DNA of 64,000 nt, taken from Acetobacter tropicalis. Its GTDB lineage: Bacteria; Pseudomonadota; Alphaproteobacteria; Acetobacterales; Acetobacteraceae. The notes beneath the pieces are model-generated. The model made no database searches and was not told the DNA's origin. It saw nothing but the letters and a program-made list of their open reading frames with translations. The DNA lies in assembly GCF_001580915.1 (NCBI RefSeq), contig NZ_LHZQ01000222.1:186001-250000 (forward strand), read 5' to 3'. The number at the start of each line of letters is the position of its first letter. The first letter of the stretch is position 1. Below are positions 36,639-45,362 of the stretch, piece after piece. The translations under genes were made by a program, and so were the position numbers.

Positions 36639-39083
36639 TTGACGGGTAAGCGTTCAGCCCTGTTTGTTTCTGTCTGCCTTCTTCCTTTCCTTGTTCAGGG
36701 AAGCAGTAGTGCATCAGCGGCCGGTAGGGCATCGGCCGCCCAGGCGACTCCACCTGCCGCCGTAACGGCAGAGCGCCATAATCGGTTTACCGCTTCAACC
36801 TCTACTCCGGTGCGCCCGGGTGGTGTGATTGAAGATATTCAGGTCACGGGTAATACCCGGATCGAGACCAATACCGTGCTGTCTTACATGGTGGTGCGGC
36901 CCGGAGATTCCTTTAGTCAGGATGATCTGGATCGTTCGCTGAAGACACTCTACGCTACAGGTCTGTTCCGCGATGTGACGTTGCGGCGTGAAGGGAATAT
37001 CCTGCACGTCCGTCTGGTGGAAAACCCCATCGTCAACCGTATCGTGTTTGAGGGCAATCACGCCGCCAAGGATGAGGACCTGCGGAAGGTTATCTCCCTG
37101 CGCCCACGTGCGGTGTTCTCGGCTGAAAATACGGCTGATGATCGCCAGAAAATTCTTGAGGTTTATGCCCAGAAAGCGCGATACGCTGCTGTAGTGACGC
37201 CTCAGGTTATCCGTCTGGCGCATAATCGTGTTGATGTGGTGTTCCAGATCAACGAAGGACCGCAGACGCTTATTCGGAAAATTGCTTTTGTCGGTAATAG
37301 GGCGTTTGGGGAAGCGCGTCTGTCCGGTGTTGTGTCTTCAAAAGAAACAGCCTGGTACCGCTTTTTCTCGTCCTCGGATGAATATAACCCTGACCGTCTG
37401 AAGTATGACGCGGAGCTATTGCGTCGTTTCTATCTCAGTAACGGGTATGTGGACTTCCAGATCAAGAATGCCACGGGTGAACTCTCACCAGATAGAAAAT
37501 CGTTCTATGTGACGTTCACGATGGATGAAGGCCCGCGTTACCGTTTGGGTAAAGTGGATATTCGTTCCAGTCTGCGCCACGTTCCTGCCAAGTCCCTGCG
37601 TAAATACATCGAACTGTTTGCGCACCAGTGGTACGATGGCAAGGCGGTTCAGGATAACGCGACCGACATGGAAGAAACCCTTCAGGCGCAGGGGCATCCC
37701 TTTGCCATGGTGCATCCTGAAATTGCCCGAAACCCTGAAAAGGGCGTGGTCAATCTGCTGTTTGATGTGAGCGAAGGGCCGCGCCGTTATATTGAGCGTA
37801 TTGATGTAAATGGGAACACGGTCACGCAGGATAATGTTATCCGCCGTCAGCTTCCGTTTGCGGAAAGCGATCCGTATACCCCCAGCTACAAAAAATATGC
37901 CAAGGCCGCGTTGCAGGATCTAGGCTTCTTCAAGAGTGTTTCCATTGATGAAGCGCCCGGAGCATCACAGGACCGGACAAACGTTGCTGTCAGTGTTGTG
38001 GAAAAGCCGACGGGTGAATTCTCACTCGGCGGCGGTTACTCAACAGACGTGGGCGTGATTGGTAATATTGGCCTCAAGCAGCACAACCTACTCGGCACAG
38101 GCGTGGACGCGGGTTTGTCTGGCACCATGTCTCTGTGGGAAAAACAGGCGGATTTCTCGCTGACCAATCCGGCTTTCCTTGGGCGTAACCTGGTTGCCGG
38201 TGTGGATATTTTTGGCATCCAGAACAAGTATCAGACCTACCAGAACTATTCAGAAAGCCGGTATGGGATCACACTCCGTATGGGGTATGCCTATAACCGC
38301 TATCTGTCTCAATCTTGGAACTACAGCCTTATTCGCCGTAGCGTGGGTGATACGTGGAGTGAGTCCTCCTGGTACATTCTGGATCAGTCCGGTAAGTCTC
38401 TTCTTTCCCAGCTCAGCACCAATCTGGTGTATGATACCCGCGATAATCACATGGCACCGCATAGCGGGTACATGGTTTCCGTCGGTGGTGATTTTGCCGG
38501 GCTGGGTGGCGATGAACGCTATGTGCGTGGCAAGATCAACGGGGCCTATTACATCCCGCTTGATGACCTGACCAACAGTCATGAATGGACCGCGTCCTTC
38601 CGTGCCGGGATGGGCTACATGACGGACTGGGGCGGTGGTCGTCATGATATTATCGATAACTTCTATCTTGGCGGTAACAATCTGCGTGGCTTCCTTGATG
38701 GGGGTGCCGGTCCGCGTAGTGTGGGGCAGCCAGGTCACTCCTCTGAAGATCTTTTGGGTGGGCGGTTTATGTATAACGCCTCTGCCCAGTTGAATTTCCC
38801 CATTCCGTTCCTGTCTGATATGGGCGTCAAGGGACGCGCCTTTGTGGACTCCGGGAGTGTGGCCGGCCTGCGTGTGCGCCGGAATCTGACAAATCCTGTT
38901 ACGGATGCCCCCTACTATACGCGTGTAAGTGGTGATACGCTGCGGCCGCGCGTAAGTGCCGGTGCCGGGTTCTCCTGGAAGAGTCCCTTCGGCCTGCTGA
39001 ACATCGATCTGGGTGTTCCTGTTATGCGTAGCCATAATGACCGTACGCAGCTTCTTCGCTTTGGCTTCGGCCAGCAATTCTGA
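36639..39083 (+). CDS. bamA: Outer membrane assembly factor BamA
   Basis: 814 residues: a signal peptide (about 1-30), five POTRA repeats (from IEDIQVTGNTRIETNTVL to about 430), then a 16-stranded Omp85 barrel. The terminal strand ends in aromatic Phe (RFGFGQQF), the usual outer-membrane signal. It inserts beta-barrel proteins. The start is probably TTG 36639 with GGAGGGTGG upstream, because no in-frame ATG precedes the signal peptide; this is slightly unusual for an essential gene. Confidence 0.95.
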   Translation: MTGKRSALFVSVCLLPFLVQGSSSASAAGRASAAQATPPAAVTAERHNRFTASTSTPVRPGGVIEDIQVTGNTRIETNTVLSYMVVRPGDSFSQDDLDRSLKTLYATGLFRDVTLRREGNILHVRLVENPIVNRIVFEGNHAAKDEDLRKVISLRPRAVFSAENTADDRQKILEVYAQKARYAAVVTPQVIRLAHNRVDVVFQINEGPQTLIRKIAFVGNRAFGEARLSGVVSSKETAWYRFFSSSDEYNPDRLKYDAELLRRFYLSNGYVDFQIKNATGELSPDRKSFYVTFTMDEGPRYRLGKVDIRSSLRHVPAKSLRKYIELFAHQWYDGKAVQDNATDMEETLQAQGHPFAMVHPEIARNPEKGVVNLLFDVSEGPRRYIERIDVNGNTVTQDNVIRRQLPFAESDPYTPSYKKYAKAALQDLGFFKSVSIDEAPGASQDRTNVAVSVVEKPTGEFSLGGGYSTDVGVIGNIGLKQHNLLGTGVDAGLSGTMSLWEKQADFSLTNPAFLGRNLVAGVDIFGIQNKYQTYQNYSESRYGITLRMGYAYNRYLSQSWNYSLIRRSVGDTWSESSWYILDQSGKSLLSQLSTNLVYDTRDNHMAPHSGYMVSVGGDFAGLGGDERYVRGKINGAYYIPLDDLTNSHEWTASFRAGMGYMTDWGGGRHDIIDNFYLGGNNLRGFLDGGAGPRSVGQPGHSSEDLLGGRFMYNASAQLNFPIPFLSDMGVKGRAFVDSGSVAGLRVRRNLTNPVTDAPYYTRVSGDTLRPRVSAGAGFSWKSPFGLLNIDLGVPVMRSHNDRTQLLRFGFGQQF

Positions 39084-39090
39084 GGTAATG

Positions 39091-39963
39091 ATGCCCTATT
39101 TCTGCAGAAAAGCCGTTTTTGGTGCGGCTCTCCTGTCATTTTCTGTTGCGCTGGCTCCTATGGCCATGGCGCAGAATTCCGGTGGTGGTTGGTTTGTGCC
39201 GAAGGCCGCGCAGCAGCCTGCGCCTCCTCCTGCGGCTCATGCGCCTCGCCGTGCGGCACCTGCACCGGTTCAATTGCCTGCACCGCCAGCGGATAGCGGA
39301 GAAGCGGATCAAACTCCGCCGGTCCTGCCGCTGCCCCCTATTCCTGCAGCACCCGATCTCCCTAAAGGCGTGGCTCCGCCAACAACCATTATCGGGGTTA
39401 TCAGTGTTTCCGGCGTGATGCGTCAGTCTTCTGCTGCCATGCAGGTAGAACGTGTTCTGGGCAGCCGTCGTGATGCCTTGGCGCAGGATTTGCAGAAAGA
39501 ACAGGCTGGTTGGCGTGATGAGCAGCAGAAGCTGCAGGCACAGGCAAAAACCATGACGTCTGACCAGATCCAGACGCGGGAACGCAGTCTTCAGGCACGA
39601 GTCATGAAGGCGCAGCGTGATTTCCGTAACCGTAATCGGATCATTCAGGAAGCCGCTCAGGTTTCTCTGGGCCAGATTGAGCGTGAACTGGTACAGGTCA
39701 TTCAGAAAGTTGCGGCATCTCACGGTATGAATCTGGTTCTGCACAGCGAGCAGGTTGCTCTGCATGTGGACGGCCAGGATATTACCAACGAAGTCGCGAA
39801 GCAGCTGAACGGTATTCTGCCGGGCGTGTTTATTCCGGAAGCCAATGTGGACCCGGAAGAGCTGGCAAAGTCTGGCAAGATGCCGACAACGGCAGACGCA
39901 GACCAGCAGCAGGCTGGTTCATCTGAGCCTGCTCCCGTTCCTGCCGCTGCTCCGAAAAAATAA
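39091..39963 (+). CDS. OmpH/Skp-like periplasmic chaperone
   Basis: A signal peptide (RKAVFGAALLSFSVALAPMAMA) and a Pro/Ala-rich stretch of about 80 residues precede the OmpH domain (from IIGVISVSGVMRQSSAAMQV), with the long basic coiled coil typical of Skp and a C-terminal Ala/Pro tail. Skp holds unfolded outer-membrane proteins for BamA, encoded just upstream. The proline-rich N-terminal insert is longer than in E. coli Skp (161 aa). The ATG at 39091 has GAGG 5 nt upstream; ATG 39088 is an alternative. Confidence 0.88.
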   Translation: MPYFCRKAVFGAALLSFSVALAPMAMAQNSGGGWFVPKAAQQPAPPPAAHAPRRAAPAPVQLPAPPADSGEADQTPPVLPLPPIPAAPDLPKGVAPPTTIIGVISVSGVMRQSSAAMQVERVLGSRRDALAQDLQKEQAGWRDEQQKLQAQAKTMTSDQIQTRERSLQARVMKAQRDFRNRNRIIQEAAQVSLGQIERELVQVIQKVAASHGMNLVLHSEQVALHVDGQDITNEVAKQLNGILPGVFIPEANVDPEELAKSGKMPTTADADQQQAGSSEPAPVPAAAPKK

Positions 39964-39965
39964 GC

Positions 39966-41054
39966 ATGACAGGGCGGCAGACATCTTCTTCCGGGCCAGC
40001 TGATCCCCGGTTTTTCAATCGGTCTGGTCCGTTTGAGGCTCAGGTTCTGGCAGATGCGGCTGAGGCCACTCTGCTTCCTCCGCGGGAGGGGGCACTGTCT
40101 GTCTCAGGATATACAGGTATTGCGCCGCTTCAGGTGGCTGGCCCGCAGGAGGTCAGCTTTCTGGACAACCGGCGTTATGCTCCGTTGCTGGAAGATACAA
40201 AAGCGGGACTGGTTATTGTTGCTCCCGCTTTTGCGGATAAGGTTCCGCCCCACTGTGCCGCGCTGGTTTCAAGCAAGCCTTATCTGGCGTGGTCACGTGT
40301 GGCGCGCCTTTTTCACCCCAAAAAGCCTGCACAGCCGGGTGTTCATCCTTCTGCCTGCATTGATACCAGCGCAAGCGTGGATCCATCCTGTGAAATAGGG
40401 CCATTTGTAGTTGTTGAAGCCGGTGCGGAAATCGGCCCGGGTTGTATTATCGGTTCCCACGCCGTGGTGGGGCAGGGTGTGCAAATTGGGCAGGATTGCC
40501 GGATTGGCAACCATGTTACCGTTTCTCATGCCGTTATTGGGGAACGTGTGATAATTCTGCCCGGCGCACGGATCGGGCAGGACGGTTTTGGCTTTGCAGT
40601 TGGGCCAGAGGGCTTTGAAAGCGTGCCACAACTGGGGCGCGTGGTTCTTGAGCATGATGTGGAAATAGGGGCGAATACCACCATAGACCGCGGATCTGTG
40701 AACGATACGGTTATTGGTGCGGGCTCGCGTCTCGACAATCTTGTTCAGATCGGCCACAACGCCCGTCTTGGACGGTGCTGCATTGTGGTGTCGCAGGCAG
40801 GAATTTCCGGTTCTACCGTTCTGGAAGATTTTGTGACTGTGGCTGCACAGGCTGGCCTGATCGGTCATATCCGTATTGGTGCCAAAGCACGTATTGGCGC
40901 GCAGTGTGGCGTAATGTCCGATGTGGAAAGTGGTGCGGATGTTATTGGCAGTCCGGCCATGCCTTTCCGGGAGTTTTTCCGGAATGTTGCCGTGTTGCGC
41001 AAGTTGGCCAAGAAAGCGTCCGGATCGGCTGAAGGCGGTTCGGGTAAAGAGTGA
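39966..41054 (+). CDS. lpxD: UDP-3-O-acylglucosamine N-acyltransferase
   Basis: 362 residues. An N-terminal uridine-binding domain is followed by a left-handed beta-helix of hexapeptide repeats (from about 125: VHPSACIDTSASVDPSCEIG onward) and a C-terminal helix. It adds the N-linked acyl chain in lipid A synthesis. The catalytic histidine is expected in the IGHNARLGR region. Begins 3 bp after the skp stop. Confidence 0.95.
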   Translation: MTGRQTSSSGPADPRFFNRSGPFEAQVLADAAEATLLPPREGALSVSGYTGIAPLQVAGPQEVSFLDNRRYAPLLEDTKAGLVIVAPAFADKVPPHCAALVSSKPYLAWSRVARLFHPKKPAQPGVHPSACIDTSASVDPSCEIGPFVVVEAGAEIGPGCIIGSHAVVGQGVQIGQDCRIGNHVTVSHAVIGERVIILPGARIGQDGFGFAVGPEGFESVPQLGRVVLEHDVEIGANTTIDRGSVNDTVIGAGSRLDNLVQIGHNARLGRCCIVVSQAGISGSTVLEDFVTVAAQAGLIGHIRIGAKARIGAQCGVMSDVESGADVIGSPAMPFREFFRNVAVLRKLAKKASGSAEGGSGKE

Positions 41055-41099
41055 ACACATGCCGGGCGTTGTCCGGCCGAGCAGGGTGGTCTAGGGGAC

Positions 41100-41576
41100 G
41101 TGGAGACGAAACAAGAGTCGCAGCAGGACGTTCAGACAATCGACAAGATTGACGTCAACCGCATTATGCAGGCGATTCCACACAGATATCCTTTTCTTCT
41201 GATCGACCGGATGGTGGAAATCGTCCTGGGAGAAGAGGCGACAGGTATCAAGAATGTTTCCGTCAACGAGCCGTTTTTTCAGGGACATTTCCCCGAGCGG
41301 CCTGTCATGCCGGGTGTCTTGATTGTGGAGGCCATGGCCCAGACGGCAGCTACCCTTGTGGTTCTGACGCTGGGAAAGGCCTTTGAAGGCAAGCTTGTGT
41401 ATTTCATGACCATTGAAGGTGCCAAGTTCCGTCGCCCTGTAGAACCGGGTGATCAGTTGCGCATCCATGTAAAAAAAGAGCGTCACCGTTCCAATGTGTG
41501 GAAATTCCGTGGTGTTGCCAAAGTCGATGATGTGATTGTGGCGGAAGCTACGTTCAGCGCCATGATCATGGGCTGA
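41100..41576 (+). CDS. fabZ: 3-hydroxyacyl-ACP dehydratase FabZ
   Basis: The 158-residue hot-dog fold dehydratase of type II fatty acid synthesis has active-site His63 in GHFPERPVMPG and Glu77 in LIVEAMAQ. GTG start at 41100 with AGGGGAC immediately upstream. Its position between lpxD and lpxA is the conserved one and ties 3-hydroxyacyl supply to lipid A and phospholipid synthesis. Confidence 0.96.
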   Translation: METKQESQQDVQTIDKIDVNRIMQAIPHRYPFLLIDRMVEIVLGEEATGIKNVSVNEPFFQGHFPERPVMPGVLIVEAMAQTAATLVVLTLGKAFEGKLVYFMTIEGAKFRRPVEPGDQLRIHVKKERHRSNVWKFRGVAKVDDVIVAEATFSAMIMG

Positions 41577-41709
41577 ATGAAGCGTTTTAGCGCTTTAATT
41601 TTTGATAGAGACGATTTTTGCCCGGAAAACGCCCGCTTTCTGAGGCAAGGCTGCTCACGGTTCATGCGTAAACAGGCGCAGGCGTGGCGCAAGCAGGAGA
41701 GGAGCTGAG

Positions 41710-42567
41710 GTGGTGCACGCTGTAGGAGAAGACAGGGTAGCGGTTATTCATCCGTCTGCCATTGTTGCACCGGAAGCCCGGCTTGGACGTGGTGTGGTGA
41801 TTGGGCCATGGTGTTCGGTTGGCCCGAATGTGGTTATTGAAGACAATGTGGAACTTATTTCCCACGTTGTGATTGATGGTCATACCCGGTTGGGTGAGGG
41901 GTCTCGTTATTTTCCCTTCTGTACTGTGGGTATGGCGCCGCAGGATCTGAAATATAAAGGTGAACCAACCCGCTGTGAGGTTGGCGCCGGAACGGTGGTG
42001 CGTGAGCACGTGACCATTCATCGCGGCACGGCAACCGGCACAGGCCTGACGCATGTGGGTCATAACGTATTGATCATGGCTAATGCGCATGTTGCACATG
42101 ATTGCTGGCTGGGCGATCGCGTTATTATCGTTAACAATGTGGTTATGGGCGGTCACGTCACGATTGAAGATGATGCCCGCGTGATGGGTTCTGCCGCCAT
42201 CCATCAGTTTGTACGGATTGGCCATGCAGCCCTCGTTGGCGGCGTGGCCGGTGTGGAAGCTGATGTGATTCCCTATGGCAGCGTGCTTGGTAACCGGGCG
42301 CGTTTGGTGGGGCTGCATTGGATCTGGTTGCGCCGGAATGGAGTGCGGTCGGCTGAAATTCATAGGATGCGCAAGGCGTTTTTCACGCTTTATCCAAAGA
42401 CGGACGAGGACGGTACATTCGCATCGCGCCTGGATGTGGTGCGTCGTGAATTTGGCGATGATGTGCGCGTGCGTGAAATTCTCGACTTCATAGATGGCCC
42501 CAGCAAACGCGGATTGGTGCGCGTGGCGCGGGGTGACTTCAGCACGGCAGAAACCGAGGGCGCGTGA
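41710..42567 (+). CDS. lpxA: UDP-N-acetylglucosamine acyltransferase
   Basis: The 285-residue trimeric left-handed beta-helix enzyme has hexapeptide repeats from VIHPSAIVAPEARLG, the catalytic-histidine region NANAHVAHDCWLGD and a C-terminal helical domain (RNGVRSAEIHRMRKAF). It makes the first acylation of lipid A. The start is GTG 41710 with AGGAG 5 nt upstream (GTG 41713 also possible). The stop overlaps lpxI. Confidence 0.96.
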   Translation: MVHAVGEDRVAVIHPSAIVAPEARLGRGVVIGPWCSVGPNVVIEDNVELISHVVIDGHTRLGEGSRYFPFCTVGMAPQDLKYKGEPTRCEVGAGTVVREHVTIHRGTATGTGLTHVGHNVLIMANAHVAHDCWLGDRVIIVNNVVMGGHVTIEDDARVMGSAAIHQFVRIGHAALVGGVAGVEADVIPYGSVLGNRARLVGLHWIWLRRNGVRSAEIHRMRKAFFTLYPKTDEDGTFASRLDVVRREFGDDVRVREILDFIDGPSKRGLVRVARGDFSTAETEGA

Positions 42568-43406
42568 GCGCACAAACCGGCGCTGTCGGTATTCTGGCAG
42601 GGGGAGGCCCTCTGCCAGCCCGTGTTGCCGAGGCGGCTGCGGCTGCGGGGCGTCCAGTTTTTATTCTAGGCTTTGAAGGGTTTGCTGAGTCAGAGGTCAT
42701 TGCGCCTTGGCCTCATGAAACTGTTCGGCTGGGTGCAGCCGGACGGATGCTCTCTCTTCTGCGTGCTCATGGGTGCACGGATCTGGTGCTGATAGGCCCA
42801 ATCCGTCGTCCTTCTCTCCGTAGTTTGTACCCTGATGCAGAAGGCGCACGTATTCTCGCAAGGTTGGGGCGCGCCTTGTTCGCGGGGGATGACGGCTTGT
42901 TGGCGGCCCTTGTGCGTCTGTTGGGGGAAGAAGGGTTTACCGTTCGTGGTGCGCATGAATTTCTTGCGCAGTCTGTGGCGCGACCCGGGGTGCTGGGGTG
43001 TATCGTTCCGGATGAACAGGCGAAGGCTGATATCCAGCGCGGTATACAGGTTGTGCAGGCTTTGGGGCGCATGGACATCGGGCAAGGCTGCGTGGTGCAG
43101 AATGGCCTTGTATTGGCCGTAGAGGCCATGGAGGGCACGGACCGCATGCTCGCGCGCGCAGGTGAATGCCGTCAGCCGGGTGACGGCGGCGTGCTGGTCA
43201 AAATGTTGAAACCTGGACAGGAAAAGCGCGCCGATATGCCGACCATAGGGCCAGCTACCGTCAGGAATGCTCATGCTGCCGGCTTGAAAGGGATTGCCTT
43301 TGAAGCGGGCCACACATTGATGACAGATCGTGAAGCCTGCATTGCCGCCGCTGATCAGGCCGGCTTGTTCCTGATAGCCATTACGCCAGAGACATTTGCT
43401 GACTGA
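42564..43406 (+). CDS. lpxI: UDP-2,3-diacylglucosamine pyrophosphatase LpxI
   Basis: 280 residues (former DUF1009). It starts VGILAGGGPLPARVAEAA, and the C-terminal domain has GVLVKMLKPGQEKRADMPTIG and EAGHTLMTDREA, the LpxI catalytic region. It hydrolyses UDP-diacylglucosamine to lipid X, replacing LpxH of gammaproteobacteria. GTG start overlapping the lpxA stop (GTGA). lpxB, which often follows in other alphaproteobacteria, is not here. Confidence 0.94.
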   Translation: MSAQTGAVGILAGGGPLPARVAEAAAAAGRPVFILGFEGFAESEVIAPWPHETVRLGAAGRMLSLLRAHGCTDLVLIGPIRRPSLRSLYPDAEGARILARLGRALFAGDDGLLAALVRLLGEEGFTVRGAHEFLAQSVARPGVLGCIVPDEQAKADIQRGIQVVQALGRMDIGQGCVVQNGLVLAVEAMEGTDRMLARAGECRQPGDGGVLVKMLKPGQEKRADMPTIGPATVRNAHAAGLKGIAFEAGHTLMTDREACIAAADQAGLFLIAITPETFAD

Positions 43407-43534
43407 AACCCGGACCGTCAGCGTATCCATGGGGTTTTGGAGCCTCTGTTTTCAAAAAGTTCATACGGCTTTTTGTGTGAACCATACTGTGTAGAATTCT
43501 TTTAGACCGCAGAGCACTGAAGAGAGGACAACCT

Positions 43535-43927
43535 ATGCCCCGTTATTTGCACACCATGGTTCGCGTAAAAAATCTGGATGCCAGCATCGCTTTCTACAAA
43601 TTGCTGGGGATGCATGAACTGCGCCGTCGGGAAGTGCCGGAAGGCCAGTATACGCTGGTTTTTATAGGATACGCAGATAACGCTGCGGGAGAAGCCGAAA
43701 TTGAACTGACCTATAACTGGGGCAAGGATGACAGCTACGACGTGGGCACAGGATTCGGACATTTTGCCGTAGGCGTGCCAGATGTTGCCGATGCCGTAGA
43801 AAAAGTGCGGGCTGGTGGCGGCAAGGTGACGCGTGAGGCCGGGCCCGTGAAATTCGGCACGAGTGTTATCGCGTTTGTTGAAGACCCGGACGGCTACAAG
43901 ATTGAACTGATCCAGCGGCCTGACTGA
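43535..43927 (+). CDS. gloA: Lactoylglutathione lyase (glyoxalase I)
   Basis: The 130-residue VOC-fold metalloenzyme detoxifies methylglyoxal as its glutathione hemithioacetal. Metal ligands fit His6 (RYLHTMVRV), a glutamate in AEIELTYNW, the histidine of GFGHFAVGV and the last glutamate of [11 protein letters not shown]. Full length. It has its own promoter region (about 128 bp after lpxI) and its own terminator. Confidence 0.95.
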   Translation: MPRYLHTMVRVKNLDASIAFYKLLGMHELRRREVPEGQYTLVFIGYADNAAGEAEIELTYNWGKDDSYDVGTGFGHFAVGVPDVADAVEKVRAGGGKVTREAGPVKFGTSVIAFVEDPDGYKIELIQRPD

Positions 43928-43964
43928 CAATAAGGCCACAGTCTTCGGAGGACCGTTGATGGGG

Positions 43965-43996
43965 AAATGCCGCCACTTTCATGGCGGCATTTTTTA
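43965..43996 (+). terminator. Rho-independent terminator of gloA
   Basis: AAATGCCGCCA and TGGCGGCATTT pair around a CTTTCA-type loop, and the stem runs into a T-run to 43995. It lies 38 bp after the stop and could also serve the convergent gene at 44046. Confidence 0.93.
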
Positions 43997-44045
43997 TGAG
44001 CGCTGAAAGCTGAGTGATGTCTGAATGATTGGAATAAAATGGATA

Positions 44046-44492
44046 TCAGGCAGGAGGCTGCTGTTTCAGGCGGAGCAGTAGTCGCTCAAGGGACTCGGTA
44101 ATGGTCTGGGCGGCTTTCTGCACAAGCGGGTCGGGATTTTCATCAAGCTGATCGGCCGCCAGCATGGCGGGAGAGATAATGCCGCGAATATCATGCCGCA
44201 GCTTGGGCGTTAACTCTGACCCGGTTGCGGAAAAGGGGGCAGGCGGCGTGGCGGGTTGTGTGGTGGCAGCGGCCTGCTCGGGGCGCGCAAGAGTGGTCTC
44301 AGAAGAAGTCTGATGGCCGAGCGCCGCAACATGCAATCGGCACCCCAGCCACGCGCCGATGGCAGCGGCCAATATCACTGGTAGCAGGCCTGCTGGGAAG
44401 GAGAGACCCAGTACGCCTGAAACAAGAGCTCCCAGGATCGGTAGGCAGAACAGGGCAATTAGAGGACTGGTTGAAGGACGAATCTGGTTCAC
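44046..44492 (-). CDS. Membrane protein with histidine-kinase-like H-box, no ATPase domain
   Basis: 148 residues, not a named family to me. Two hydrophobic segments (about 10-30 and 33-50) anchor the N-terminus. A Thr/Ala/Pro linker (60-92) leads to PKLRHDIRGIISPAMLAADQL (split here as PKLRHDIRGI and ISPAMLAADQL), which reads like a HisKA H-box with the phosphoacceptor-like His100. A second helix, DPLVQKAAQTITESLERLLLRL, fits the X-box side of a DHp hairpin. There is no HATPase domain. It could be a phosphotransfer, dimerisation or decoy partner for a two-component system. Function is inference from motif shape. Confidence 0.6.
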   Translation of the reverse strand: MNQIRPSTSPLIALFCLPILGALVSGVLGLSFPAGLLPVILAAAIGAWLGCRLHVAALGHQTSSETTLARPEQAAATTQPATPPAPFSATGSELTPKLRHDIRGIISPAMLAADQLDENPDPLVQKAAQTITESLERLLLRLKQQPPA

Positions 44493-44645
44493 TAGGGATC
44501 AACCTTTGCGTTTGTGGCGTAAAACCGGCTGGAAGACTCTGTGGTTGTGATTGACGGACACACATCTGAACAGTATAAGCCGCCCCTGATCTGGGCAGGT
44601 GGTTCTGTGCTGCCTGTATGACATTTTAATGAAGGGAGTGCAGCA

Positions 44646-44780
44646 ATGAAGCGCACTTATCAACCGTCCCGGCTGGTCCGCAAGCGCCGCCATGGTTTCC
44701 GCGCCCGTATGGCAACAGTTGGTGGACGCCGTGTTATTGGCAACCGTCGCGCAAAAGGCCGTAAGCGTCTTTCCGCTTAA
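44646..44780 (+). CDS. rpmH: 50S ribosomal protein L34
   Basis: 44 codons. The protein starts [20 protein letters not shown] and ends [11 protein letters not shown], highly basic and unmistakable L34. AAGGGAGTG lies upstream as ribosome binding site. It is followed 22 bp later by rnpA, the universal rpmH-rnpA pair. Confidence 0.98.
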   Translation: MKRTYQPSRLVRKRRHGFRARMATVGGRRVIGNRRAKGRKRLSA

Positions 44781-44802
44781 GTCTTAGCGGCAGTCCGGCA
44801 GA

Positions 44803-45210
44803 ATGGACCGGCGTGAAGGTCAGGCAGAAGCGGGAACGGTGTTTGTCCGGTCCCAGCGTCTGAAGAATCGGAAAGAGTTTCTCTTTCTGGCTGCGCGGGG
44901 GCGTAAAGCGCCTGTGCCGGGCCTTGTCCTTCAGCTCTTCCGGCGTCAGGATTCGGATGTCGCGCGTGTTGGGTTTACTGTTACCAAAAAGGTCGGGAAC
45001 GCCGTAGTACGCAACAGGGCTCGCCGCCGGTTGCGGGAAGTGGTGCTATTGGTTGAAGCTGATACGCCGCTTAACGGGCTTGATCTTGTTCTGATAGGTC
45101 GTGCTGCTACGGGGAAACGTCTTTTTACGGACCTGGTGGCGGATTTCCGCAAGGCCCTTGCGATATGCCTTGCCGAGGCCGACCGAAAGGCTCACTCCCT
45201 TAGAAAATAA
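44803..45210 (+). CDS. rnpA: Ribonuclease P protein component
   Basis: 135 residues, basic. The family signature RVGFTVTKKVGNAVVRNRARRRLRE is present (here in parts VGFTVTKKVG and NAVVRNRARRRLRE). It helps the RNase P RNA cleave tRNA 5' leaders. The N-terminus is slightly extended (MDRREGQAEAGTVFV). In many bacteria yidD lies next, but here yidC follows after 152 bp. Confidence 0.95.
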   Translation: MDRREGQAEAGTVFVRSQRLKNRKEFLFLAARGRKAPVPGLVLQLFRRQDSDVARVGFTVTKKVGNAVVRNRARRRLREVVLLVEADTPLNGLDLVLIGRAATGKRLFTDLVADFRKALAICLAEADRKAHSLRK

Positions 45211-45212
45211 GT

Positions 45213-45233
45213 GCTGCTTCGTGACGAGGCAGC
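45213..45233 (+). other. Hairpin right after rnpA
   Basis: GCTGCTTCG (45213-45221) and CGAGGCAGC (45225-45233) form a 9-bp stem with one G-U pair and a 3-nt loop, 3 bp after the rnpA stop. No T-run follows, so it is an intercistronic or partial termination element. Confidence 0.5.
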
Positions 45234-45362
45234 TTGGGGGTGTAACTTTCTCGGCTTGCATTCCTGCTCATCCTGCGCTGGAACCAGAGTGCCGTGAAGA
45301 CTCCGGGTTTTGCGGTCTGATTTTATGTTCCGTTTCGTGCAGGGGGGCCAGCGGGCCAGCCA

